64,000 bases of DNA from Haematococcus lacustris (taxonomy: Eukaryota > Chlorophyta > Chlorophyceae > Chlamydomonadales > Haematococcaceae), in the NCBI GenBank assembly GCA_030144725.1, contig JASKMD010000008.1, forward strand, positions 6,327,976 to 6,391,975, read 5' to 3'. Below are positions 33,884-42,716 of this stretch, piece by piece; positions within the stretch are counted from its first letter, which is position 1, and the number at the start of each line of letters is the position of its first letter. Both the position numbers and the translations under genes were made by a program. The notes below the pieces were generated by a model. It saw only the letters and a program-made list of their open reading frames with translations, searched no databases and had not been told where the DNA came from.

Positions 33884-34020
33884 TCCCTACATCCCATCCA
33901 GCCCATCTAGCTCCCTACAGCCCATCCAGCCCATACAGCCCATCCAGCCCATCTAGTTTTAATCCCTACAGCCCATCCAGCCCATCCAGCCCATCCAGCG
34001 CCATTTGCAAGTTTTAATCC
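33884..34020. repeat. CCCATCCAG minisatellite
   Basis: About ten copies of a 9 bp unit CCCATCCAG (variants CCCATCTAG, CCCATACAG), arranged in blocks separated by TTTTAATCCCTACAG, so a larger higher-order unit is visible. Confidence 0.8.
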
Positions 34021-34139
34021 CTACAGCCCTCATGCAACACCAAAATAAAGCATGAGTTGTAATCAAACACAGGCTGCGAGATCATTATTGTAAAGGCTAC
34101 TGACGGTGTGCCTAATGCCCACTCCAGCTCAGCCTTCTG

Positions 34140-35049
34140 GTGTGTGTGCCTCCAGGCTACTACTAGCAAGAGCTCTACCCTACTCTATAGCTCTTGCTCA
34201 CACACATCCCCTTTGTGAGGGGTTTGGTATCTTGTTTTCATGGGTTGTATTGCTGTAGCTGGCTATCGCCGCCACTTGCGCCGCCACTTACGCAGCAGGG
34301 CCTTGTCACGCAAGTACACCCACTCCTGGCCTGGCCTGCCTGGCTTTGGCATGGCTGGGCGGCCATCCCAGTAGCACAGCTCAGTGGGGCGTGGGCCTGG
34401 GCCGACTGCACAGCGGCGGATGTTCAGCGCGGCTGACACGTCCCGGTCGTAGAACCTGCACATGGTGTGGGAGTCAAGTCATGTGTCAAGTGTCTGAGGG
34501 GTGGCGAGGGATTGCTGCGAGGCGGGCGCGGAGGTCGGGGTGCGCTGCCAACACGGCAGCCACTGCCGCGTTGGGCCGAGTGTTTGCGCCGTTTCCGGGC
34601 AGGCCGCGGACCAGCTGCAGGAACAGGTTCTTGCAGCTCAGGTCCGGGATGGCTGCCTGGGAGACTGGGATGTCTGTGTACACGGGCTGGTCGTGCAGGC
34701 CGAGCGGGTCGGCTACGTGAATGGTAAACAAGCCGCGCACGAGTAAGCCAAACAGCAGGCTGGCGAGTACCGCCCGCTCGCTGATGGCCTCCACTCGTGG
34801 CTGCACCGCGTCGTCCAGAAAGGCATCCCAAAGTTCTTGCGGCAAGTGGTCGGTGAGGTGGGCTAACTTGCATTTCCTGCCGTGGTATGTGTTGTCCCTA
34901 TCGCGGGCAGCACGGGCCTCTCCGGAAACCTTTCTATTTCGCTGCGCCTCGGTGAGGTCCGGCTGTAGTGCCTCGTCGCGGTCCTCAATGTCACTGTCCG
35001 GGTCCTCCGGCACTAGTCTAGGCACGGTTCGTCTTTTTCTCTTAGCCAT
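34140..35049 (-). mobile_element. Fanzor family A copy with large internal deletion (N-terminus joined to C-terminus)
   Basis: An ATG at 35049 opens an intact N-terminal frame (MAKRKRRTVPRLVPEDPDSD, then HGRKCKLAHLTDHLPQ) to about 34486. It is followed at 34463-34263 by the C-terminal end RFYDRDVSAALNIRR, then GPGPRPTEL and GQEWVYLRDKALLRK. YDRDxSAALNI is the third RuvC-like catalytic motif of TnpB/Fanzor nucleases (D-R-D-x-N-A-A-x-N-I). The central RuvC I/II and zinc-finger parts are missing with no splice donor at the join, so this is a deletion derivative. Downstream lie a hairpin (CCCCTTTGTGAGGGG) and an inverted pair AGCAAGAGCT/AGCTCTTGCT at 34164-34198. Confidence 0.7.
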
Positions 35050-35801
35050 AGAAAACAGCAACGTGAAGCCATCACAAATACTAGGAATTATCGGTTTTGT
35101 TTGTCACCCGGACCATTCACCCGGACCACGTTTGCAATGGCACGCTTGGATGGCAATGTGCGGAGGCGGAGGGTCTGCGACACGTACAACTTGCCATCGA
35201 CACATAGCATAACGATTGCTTGGGTGGCGCGTCGCAAAATTGAGGTGTGTGCGATGCTGTCAGGTTGGTTTTTATCTTGTGCTGGACCGGCGAAACCCGT
35301 CGAGGCAGGCGCACTCGATGCGGATCGTTCCCGGGGCGCAACTGAGCTAGTATAAGGTCCTGTTTGCGCAGCGCTTACTTGTCCTGACTGGGGTTTGAAG
35401 CGGAATGGCCCTACTTCCGTGTCAGTGTCACTGCTTCCGTCTGCCGGCCTTCAAACGGACATATAGGCCCTAGCCTACGCTGGCCGCCTGCACGCGTGAG
35501 ACTTAATGTTTAGATAAGCGGCCGCGAGTCTTGGTCGAATTCCTTGCGAGGCAGGCGCTGGGGGCCACTCGCTATTGCGTTACATTTCTGGGGACTATAG
35601 CGATGGACTATAGCTGGCGCTTGACCGGTATACGGTTAAATGTTGTAATTTGTTGAACAAACTATTATTTCTTGAGAGCAAGAATTGCAACTCCAGACGC
35701 AGGCGTGCCGCCCTGCCACCCAAGAGCCGTTTTCCGTGCCTCCTTGACCCGAACGTATAGCCTGGAAGGGGCTCAGTCGCCGGGGCTTGGTTCCTCGCGC
35801 C
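35050..35801. other. Spacer upstream of Agenet/Tudor gene
   Basis: No exon recognised. A direct near-repeat (CACCCGGACCATT / CACCCGGACCACG) lies at about 35106-35132. The promoter of the plus-strand gene should be at the right end. Confidence 0.35.
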
Positions 35802-37545
35802 ATGCCTGCGAAGGATGTGAAACAAGCGGCTATGAAGGCCCAGAGCAGTGCCCTGAACCTTAGAATTGTGGGCCAAAGAATGGTGGGTGTGCTTGGAGCT
35901 GCCTCGTGAACATAGCAATACCGGCACTCATTATTGGTATACGCTGTTGACTTTCTAAACGCAGCGATGCTGGTGGGAACCCACCGACGATGAGGACAAG
36001 ACAGGGTTCGCGGGAGCGTATTGGCCGGGTATGGCGCCACGATGATGCCACACTGGCTAAGTTGTTGCAGCCGACGTAATGACTAGGTTGCATCCTTGTA
36101 CCTGCAGTGACAGTCATGGCAGCAAAAGCTGGAGGCAAATATGTCGTCATTTACGACAATGGTGAGGTTGCCGCATCACACGGACCATGGGCTCTTGGTG
36201 CAGCAGCACAGGTGTCTGAGCTTGCATCTGACAATTGTTCAAATTGCTGTAGAGGAAACTGGGCAAGTCCGGGAGCACACCTTGTCGTCCATTGACTTGC
36301 CGGTTGAGTTTGGCAAGGAGGAGTTCCCATTGCAGCCTGGAGAGTTTTGCGAGATACACAACGGCAGTGACTCTGACCCATGCGCTTGGGTTGGGAAAGT
36401 CTCCAAGTTACTAGCCAATGGTGATTATGTGGTAAGTTAAGGAGTCAGCGTGGGCTCCTCTTCAACACTGACCATTTGTTGCAAGTGCTGGTGTTCGCAC
36501 CAGCCATAATGTTTTTTGCGCTGTGCATAGGTCACGTACCCTTTTCATGACACTGGACCTGAGCGAATCAAGGTATAACATGATGATGCTCAGAGTTGGG
36601 CTGCTCAACTTGAGTATCTCCTAGTGATGTCCAGATGGCACACTATGGCTGGTTGCTGTGTCAATGTATATCCAGCATTGTTGAGGGTTTATCTCCGGCG
36701 TGTGTGCGGTGAAGGAAGCTTTGTGACTAATGCAGGCTTGGGCATGTACTGCAGGCATGCAACATTAGAAGAGCTCGTGTACTGGAAGCTGGTATGTGGC
36801 GCCTCATCAAGCCCCATCAGAAATGGCGGGATGGGGAGGTTGTCAGCCCTGTGGAGCTGGAAACCATTGACGATGACTGGGAAGAGCTGGGAAAGCTGGT
36901 GGACCTCTCTGCAGCAGGCAGCGTGCAGCATCAAGTACAAGCTGAGGCGAGTGACAATGGTAGTACACGCACTGTCTACTCAGGCTCAATGCATGCATAG
37001 CACCATAGCAGCCAACATGTGCTGAGGTGCTCTGTCTGTCCTAAGCCATTGAGCTAAGGAGTGCCTTGCCTGCTCAAACTGCACAGGGTGATAGCAGCAA
37101 GGCTGGCGTGCCAGGCGCTGGCAATGGTGCATCCCATGCACCCAGCACACTCCTTGGCATTGATGCAGCCATTGCCGCCCGCAGCAAGCGCAGCAGACAG
37201 GCGGACAGCCCTGGCAAGGGAGATGAGGAGGGTTCAGCTGGTGAGGAGGGCATCAGCTCAGCACGCAGTGAATCTGAGAGTGAGCCGGATGCTGGTGAAA
37301 AAGAGGCAGACAGCGACTTTTCTGCCGAGCTTCGTGTGGATGAGGGCAGCCACAAGCGTTTGAGTGACAGGGGCCCGCCAGCCAAGAGGGGGCCAGCCAG
37401 TGCAGCAGGTGCTTTGCACAGGGCCAAAAACGGGGCAAGTCCCAAGGCCAGAGGTCCTGGGCGCCATCCAAGGCCTGACAATGGGGTGGGCAAGGGCAGG
37501 AGTGCCCACATGAAGAGCATGCGCATGGGCAGCAACAGGCACTGA
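35802..37545 (+). CDS. Tandem Agenet/Tudor-domain protein with charged disordered C-terminus
   Basis: Seven exons: 35802-35882, 35965-36028, 36108-36161, 36253-36431, 36531-36572, 36755-36934, 37087-37545, in phase, about 352 residues. The first module reads LRIVGQRMRCWWEPTDDEDK, then GAYWPGVTVMAAKAGGKYVV and IYDNEETGQVREHTLSS: the classic 'wall' pattern (VGxRVxxWW, WY/YWPG, VxYDDGE) of chromatin-reading Tudor folds. The second reads LQPGEFCEIHNGSDSDPCAW, VGKVSKLLANGDYVVTYPF and ERIKACNIRR, like the second Agenet/FMRP Tudor. The last 150 residues are Ser/Glu/Arg-rich with short basic clusters, probably nuclear. A methyl-lysine or methyl-arginine reader role is inference. The weakest splice choices are the GCTGTAG acceptor at 36252 and the CAA|GTACAAG donor at 36934. 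Confidence 0.75.
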
Positions 37546-38290
37546 CAGAGAGGACCTTGCTTGTCTGTCTGTCGCGCTTAGTACTGCGGCTTACTGTGAA
37601 CCACCACTAGACCGGCTGCTGGAGTTTAGGAATGATTGGCATGGGCCAGCGATGTAGTACATCACTGCACTAAATGTGTGGCTGCCCTTGGCCAGCAGCA
37701 ATTGCCGCTGCATGCCTGCAGGCCTACCTCACTGGTGGGGCAGCATCTCATGGACTGAACAATAGGGCCATGAGTCCCCTCTTGCCAAGAGTCTTGGTGT
37801 CCCATACCAACTAGCTGTGCTGACACATTATTTTGAATGCTTTTTATTGCCTAGCCACATACCTTGGCATCTGACAAGATAGCATTGCAACATATACGCT
37901 ATGAGCTGCAGCCAGCCAAATATTTTACTTTTTGCACGCTTCCTTTTTGGCCAACACAGTATAAGAGGTTGATGGGCGTGCGTGTTCTTGCGAGGGTCAG
38001 AGACGTAGGGCGGGATACGATGTGCGGCTGCCCGACTAGCGGGGCGTAGAAACTGCTGAGCGGCGTGCGGGCGAAGCTGTAAGTTTCATCGGCGTCTACA
38101 CGCTTTCCTTGGGGCGTCCGTGCTTCGATACTTTACGTGGGGCACTAAGAAGAGCTACTCGAAGCAGGCCCCTTGTTTCGGCGGTACACGAATAATCACA
38201 GAGGTTGACCACTACAGCTGGGCGGGTGTCAGATTATGATGCACATCGTCGCAACGAAAGCTTAGGAGCTCACAAGGACATTCGAAGACG
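37546..38290. other. 3' flank of Agenet/Tudor gene, no gene seen
   Basis: No conserved frame recognised on either strand. Confidence 0.4.
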
Positions 38291-38770
38291 TCAAGCGTCG
38301 GCGGACATGTCGTGGAGCTGCACGACGGGCATGCCCCAGTGCGCCGAAATTTCCTCGTCAGTGATACCGAGCGCCAAAGCTAGGGAGCGGCAGGCCGCGT
38401 ACACTTTTGATAAAGTGAGCGATTCTGCCGCCGTTCGCGATGTTCGCAGCGGCTTGTCGAGAAGGTGTCGTAATTGAGTAGGGGTGAGCGGGAGGTGAGC
38501 TTAGTGACCTGTTCTAGCCCTGCCACAGGTTTCCTATATCCCTATCCTAGAAAAGTTGCGATGTCAAAAACGAGATTCACGCCGCGCTGGGTCCAGGCTG
38601 CCTATAACAGTCGCTAAGAGTATCTGCGAGCTCCAGAACACGTCGCATGTTCAGGGCCAACCACCCGGCGAATCGCTGGGGCTGGCTGCACTCTAGTCGG
38701 GCCAGTAGTAGCTCATCGCACCAATCGGCGGCCTCATCCGTGCAGAAATGAGAAAGTTTTTATCTCGTGA
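38291..38770 (-). other. Candidate coding remnant of unknown family
   Basis: Two minus-strand segments have protein-like composition. One, from about 38745 to 38590, reads CTDEAADWCDELLLARLECS and RRVLELADTLSDCYRQPGPS before a stop. The other, from about 38500 to 38291, reads LTPTQLRHLLDKPLRTSRTA and ITDEEISAHWGMPVVQLHDM, ending SADA. Neither has its own ATG and I could not find a clean splice junction between them. They may be exons of a small gene or a decayed element next to the Fanzor copy. I do not recognise a family. Confidence 0.3.
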
Positions 38771-38869
38771 GCCAAGGGGGTGCAGCCAAGGGCGGGGGTG
38801 ACCTCCTGTGGAGCCCCTACACTTCTCCACAATAGGGACCGGTGTGTATCCCTAACCTAGGACCCTAGG

Positions 38870-39710
38870 AGTCGCTAGAGCCCTACCCTCTGCATGACTC
38901 TCGCGCACACACATCCCCTTTGTAAGGGGCAATATAATTGTTTGTTTGGTCGGTTCATGGTATGAAACACAGCTGTCGCTGGTGCCGCCGCTGTCACTTC
39001 CGCAGCAGGCCCTTGTCGCGCACGAGCACCCACTCTTGGCCTGCAGTGCCTGGGTTAGGCATGGCTGGGCGGCCCAGCCAACTGTTGAGCTCGCGTGGGC
39101 GCGGCCCCGGCCCGGCTGTAATGCGGCGGATGTTCAGCGCGGCTGACACGTATCGATCGTAGAACCTGATGCCTTTGCTTGTGAAGCACATCAAGCCCCT
39201 GATCCGGGACCGCGTCGCCATGCTGCGCACCGGGTGCAGCCACCTGCATTGGTACATAGATCGATGCACATTCCTTGCCAAACCAAGCATGTTGTCAGGC
39301 CGCTGAAGCCTGCTGCCCCGTAGGCCAGTGCCAGGGGGCAACCTGTGTGGGCTGTGCCGCAGCGCACCCTGGCACCCTTGACAGTCTGCAGCCAAGGTAC
39401 ACAAGAAGAGACACAATGTGAGCTGAGTTCAAGCCATGGCAAAGACAAACATTGAGCACACATACTAGCACGCATACTGGCTGGGTACGGCCTACTCACC
39501 CCAGCCCAGAACTTGGCCACCGAGCGCTGCTTGCCTCCATACAGCCGTAACCTGGCGTGCGCCCAGCGCGGCTTGGACAGCTCGGCCCACATGACGGGCC
39601 AGTTGGCCAGCCCTCACGTGCCGACTCGAAGCTTGATGCCGGCCATCCAGGCCTTGGACTCCTTGGCGTGTTCCGCGATGCCGCTCTGCCGGTAGTATTT
39701 AGTACAATCA
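38870..39710 (-). pseudogene. Fanzor family A copy, RuvC core and C-terminus, with premature stop
   Basis: Reading down the minus strand: KYYRQSGIAEHAKESKAWMA, an in-frame TGA, then LSKPRWAHARLRLYGGKQRS and VAKFWAG up to a GTGAGT donor near 39498. The next exon starts after CTGCAG near 39390 with TVKGARVRCGTAHTGCPLAL and AYGAAGFSG (RuvC II-like region), and the last part reads GIRFYDRYVSAALNIRR to LLRK. The order YYRxxG...KxW, RxYxxKQRxxxxFW, AYGxAxFSG, YDRDxSAALNI is the Fanzor/TnpB nuclease order, which anchors the whole family. The catalytic DRD is DRY here, and the zinc-finger part is scrambled. The tail again carries a CCCC-N7-GGGG hairpin near 38915. Confidence 0.75.
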
Positions 39711-39740
39711 GGGTTTGCCTACATGCAATGTAACATGCAT

Positions 39741-39747
39741 TATAAAG
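39741..39747 (+). promoter_or_regulatory. TATA-like box upstream of small membrane protein
   Basis: TATAAAG lies about 38-44 bases before the chosen ATG at 39785 and about 20 bases before the alternative ATG at 39764. The short distance argues for a very short leader and for the 39785 start. Confidence 0.4.
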
Positions 39748-39784
39748 TGCAGGCGTGTAGAGCATGCCCAGACGTAACTTCGCG

Positions 39785-40735
39785 ATGGGGGATGATTATG
39801 GGCTTTACCAACACGTTCAAACCTCGTCCAAACGCCAACAGGGCCACGCAGCCGAGGAGCGGCTTCGCAGAGCGCAGCTAGCGCTGGCTATGAAGGCCAC
39901 GAAAGAGTCCGTGTGCGCTCAGGGGCCTCCAGATGCATACCCATACCGAAACCCGGGGCAGAAGCTGGGCAGTCAATCCGGCAGTAACGGTAGTAGCAGC
40001 CTCGCTTCCCAACTGAAGGAAGAAGTAAAGGGATCACTTGAGGTGAGAAGTCCTTGCCAATTGGACCTCCTTAACATCTGGCAGCATAACGCTTGCTGAC
40101 TAGCTGGGTTTAATAGTGAGAGAAGAGCAGATGTGGGGACACACCTTGGTGCTGTTTGAGTTTACAACAAAGGATGTGCATCATTGACTTGGGTTGTCAC
40201 AATGCTAGTAGGCATGTGGGGTTGCATGCTTGTCTGTCAAATGCGTCAGTCCCTGAGCAGTCAGCGAGGTCGTGTGGAAGCAGCAAAGCAACGCCAGCAA
40301 GCGCAAATGCTAAGCGACATGTTCAAGGCAGTTTGGCCTGACCTGGGATCCTTCCGCTCCTGGGGCACTGCAACAAAGGTGAGCTGCTCTCTAAGCCCGG
40401 TACGACAGGGCCTGTTGCCAATGCATTGTTCTGGCTGTGTGTGCAAATGCTATGATTCTCAATGTCCGCCAGGGGCCAGCAGCCAGCCACATGCACATGC
40501 ACTCTAGACCGCCTGACCACGTGATGCTTGCTGGCATGCTGGCTATTTTGAGAGGTGCAGCTGCAAACGCATTGCCTGTCCCGCACTCTGTTGCTGTGGT
40601 CAGGTGGCATCTATGTCTGGCAGCTTGTCCTTATCGCTTGCATTCTTTGGGCTGGTGTGGTACATCAGCCGGGACAGCGAGAAGACGAGTGTTGGGACGC
40701 ATGGGGCCGAAGATGCACAAGGCACAAAGTACTGA
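39785..40735 (+). CDS. Unknown small protein with coiled-coil-like region and one C-terminal membrane segment
   Basis: Three exons, 39785-40042, 40250-40378 and 40604-40735, close in phase to 172 residues (179 if ATG 39764 is used). It starts MGDDYGLYQHVQTSSKRQQG; a Gln/Arg/Ala-rich helical region (AAEERLRRAQLALAMKATKE) and later EAAKQRQQAQMLSDMFKAVW suggest amphipathic or coiled-coil helices. A hydrophobic helix GSLSLSLAFFGLVWYISRD follows, with a short hydrophilic tail, so it is probably a tail-anchored membrane protein. Splice sites are canonical (GAG|GTGAGA, GTCAG|TCC, AAAG|GTGAGC, GTCAG|GTG). I do not recognise a family. It starts right next to the decayed Fanzor on the other strand. Confidence 0.6.
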
Positions 40736-41049
40736 AACAAATGTATGATCTAGCGAGCAGTGCTACTGGGTGGGGAAGAGTGACGGAAGGAGAGATGGAT
40801 TGGGACGGTACTCGCTTGGATGGTAGGTTGATCATGTGTTGGTAGATTGTTTTGGCAAGTGTTTTGTAGGTTGGACAATGGCCGACAGCGACGACGTCAA
40901 TATCTCCCTGCAATCGTCCGAGATTGGTCGAGATTCCAGTAGCGTTCATCGCACTGGCTATCGTTTAAAAATGTATGTGTGGACATGTGTGTAGACATGT
41001 GTGTGACAAACACGAAAACCCTTAGCATATGTAGCTGCCTCGCGTCGCT
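40736..41049. other. Intergenic stretch
   Basis: No exon recognised. Short GTGTGTGGACATGTGTGTAGACATG repeat-like words lie near 40975-41000. Confidence 0.35.
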
Positions 41050-41057
41050 ATTGCTTA

Positions 41058-41388
41058 TGGCGAGGAAGAAAAGGCGAACCGGTGTGGGTGGGCCTAGAGC
41101 AGTGCCGGAGGACCCCGACTCCGACGTATTTGACCGCGACGGTTCAGGAGCTGGTAGATTGTTTTGTAACCCTAACCCTAACCCTTGTTTGTTCTTTGTC
41201 GCCCTGTGCTGGTCACCCCCGCCCCGCGAGTGTGAGACGGACTGGGGTGCACCGCCTCGTGCTGCTGTCGTGCTAGGACGCGCGAAACGCTGGTGGTGCT
41301 CCTTAGTAACGCTGGCATTGTCACACGGGTTGGGTTGGGAGCCAAAGCTTTATCGCAGGCCCGCCGCAAGCCGGTCTGCTGTTGTACC
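41058..41388 (+). pseudogene. Fanzor relics: family A-like start followed by family B-like core, left of hAT insertion
   Basis: From the ATG at 41058 the plus strand reads MARKKRRTGVGGPRAVPEDP and DSDVFDRD, the same basic start plus PEDPDSD motif as family A. After a CCCTAACCC tract (41167-41183), frame shifts reveal RTRETLVVLLSNAGIVTRVG and LGAKALSQARRKPV at about 41277-41380. These correspond to QLVVFFGNAGIGTWGGWGAK and AVLQACRKVV of the family B copy at 58.9 kb. The copy is interrupted at 41389 by a hAT-like MITE. Highly decayed. Confidence 0.55.
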
Positions 41389-41860
41389 CAGGCTTGTGAA
41401 TCTTCAGATTTTCAGATTTTCAATTTTCAGATTTTCAATGAAATGAAATGAAATTCAATGAAAGAGTTTCATCGTCAGTGAAATTGAGCGGATGCCGCTA
41501 TTTCTCAGCCTATCCTTTTAGACGCGGCTTCTTTGTAGGCCTGCACTGGTTGAAATGCAGAAACACGTAGTTTGCCAAAGGTCAGACATGCAAGCCATTC
41601 TTAAAGATGCAAGCCGTCCATGCTGTCCGTGGATCCGCCATCTGTGGCGTTTTCTGGCTTGCGCTTCTTCCGCTGTGGCTGTAGCGCGCTGGCGCTAGCC
41701 AAGCCAATCGCAGCACAGCCAATCACTCTGCACGACCCGATCTGCGATCTGACCGGGGGCAGCACCCGGCACTTTCAGATGTGCAGTGAAAACGTTCAGA
41801 TTTTCAGATGAAAATTTTCATTGAAAATCTGAATGAAAATCTGAAATTTTCACAAGCCTG
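41389..41860. mobile_element. hAT-like MITE with perfect 8 bp target-site duplication
   Basis: The element begins CAGGCTTGTGAA and ends TTCACAAGCCTG, perfect 12 bp terminal inverted repeats. These extend imperfectly through CAGATTTTCA-type repeats on the left (41400-41460) and their inverse on the right (41790-41852). It is flanked on both sides by GTTGTACC (41381-41388 and 41861-41868). An 8 bp duplication with CA-G ends is the hAT hallmark. Length 472 bp, no coding capacity, so it is non-autonomous. It sits inside a Fanzor relic, giving a clear order of events. Confidence 0.85.
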
Positions 41861-41868
41861 GTTGTACC

Positions 41869-41985
41869 CCACATTGCATTGCATGCAGTCGACCGGAACT
41901 GCAGCCGGGACTTTAGCCCGCAGCCTCCAGCGGGCAGGGAGGCACCGTGGCGCTTTGAGGACCAGCCTCGCACTCAATAGGTCCT
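41869..41985 (+). pseudogene. Fanzor family B relic, right of hAT insertion
   Basis: GTCGACCGGAACTGCAGCC and CCTCCAGCGGGCAGGGAGG match by eye the family B segment that encodes VDRDCNAALNLQRAGES (for example 59277-59330), with substitutions and a deletion. It continues the fragment broken by the hAT-like element. Confidence 0.5.
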
Positions 41986-42716
41986 CAAGCCAGTACCAGC
42001 TTCCAAGGTCATCATGGCTCGGTGGGACATTGGCATGGGCTGGAAATCCGTTGCAACAGATTTGCGTTAGATGCTTCGCGCGTCCAGCAGGCTCCTTGGT
42101 TGGTCACAGCGCTTTCAGGGGTGAGGGCTCCACTTTGCACCCGAGGGGTAGCAACTTCCTTTCCTAAACACCCTACAAGCGAAAGCTAGCATTGGCCTAA
42201 CTACGCAACCCACCTGCAGTCGCACAGGCTTCACGCGAGCCAACAAACTCCCACTGGCCTCACCTTGGTGGCCTGCCCTGTCGGCAGGCGCAGACATTCC
42301 TCGTGCTCTCAGCACAGGTGGGCGCGTCTCAGGCAGTCCCATACGTTTGTGAGAGAGTTTCTAGTAGGATCAAGAGGGACTTGTACATATTCTGCAACTT
42401 GCACTTAACCCTGTATATGCGCCCACGTGGTTCTTCACATGTGTGTTGGCACACTGTAGTGCAGGACGTGCCATTTAGTTGAGCATATGACTATAATCCC
42501 AGCCCTAGCCCTACCTTATTTTTGTTCGCCAGGCTACATTTTGTTCGCCATGGCCTGGGGCAAGGGATTGTGGGCCAAAGAGCAGTGCGTTGTCACGCCC
42601 CATATGATCTCCATTGGAGTGTCTGGACATGTGCATACTTTCCTGTGTGCACAAAAGGCCGCCACTCTCTAAGCAAATGTTTGCCACTGCAAGCCGTGAG
42701 GGTGGTGCTGGCTGTG
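41986..42716. other. 5' flank of DUF1295-like gene
   Basis: No confident exon. In-frame sequence extends upstream of the chosen ATG to about 42690 (VRVVLAV), so an additional 5' exon or an earlier start is possible. Confidence 0.35.

Noticed and set aside
30416..34020. CRISPR-like array from regularly spaced repeats
   Set aside because: Repeats are simple microsatellites or a 9 bp minisatellite without unique spacers, in a eukaryotic context.
36141..36252. Start of the Agenet/Tudor protein at 36141 in the frame MSSFTTM
   Set aside because: Upstream exons at 35802, 35965 and 36108 join in phase and supply the missing first half of the Tudor fold; the 36162-36252 piece is then an intron.
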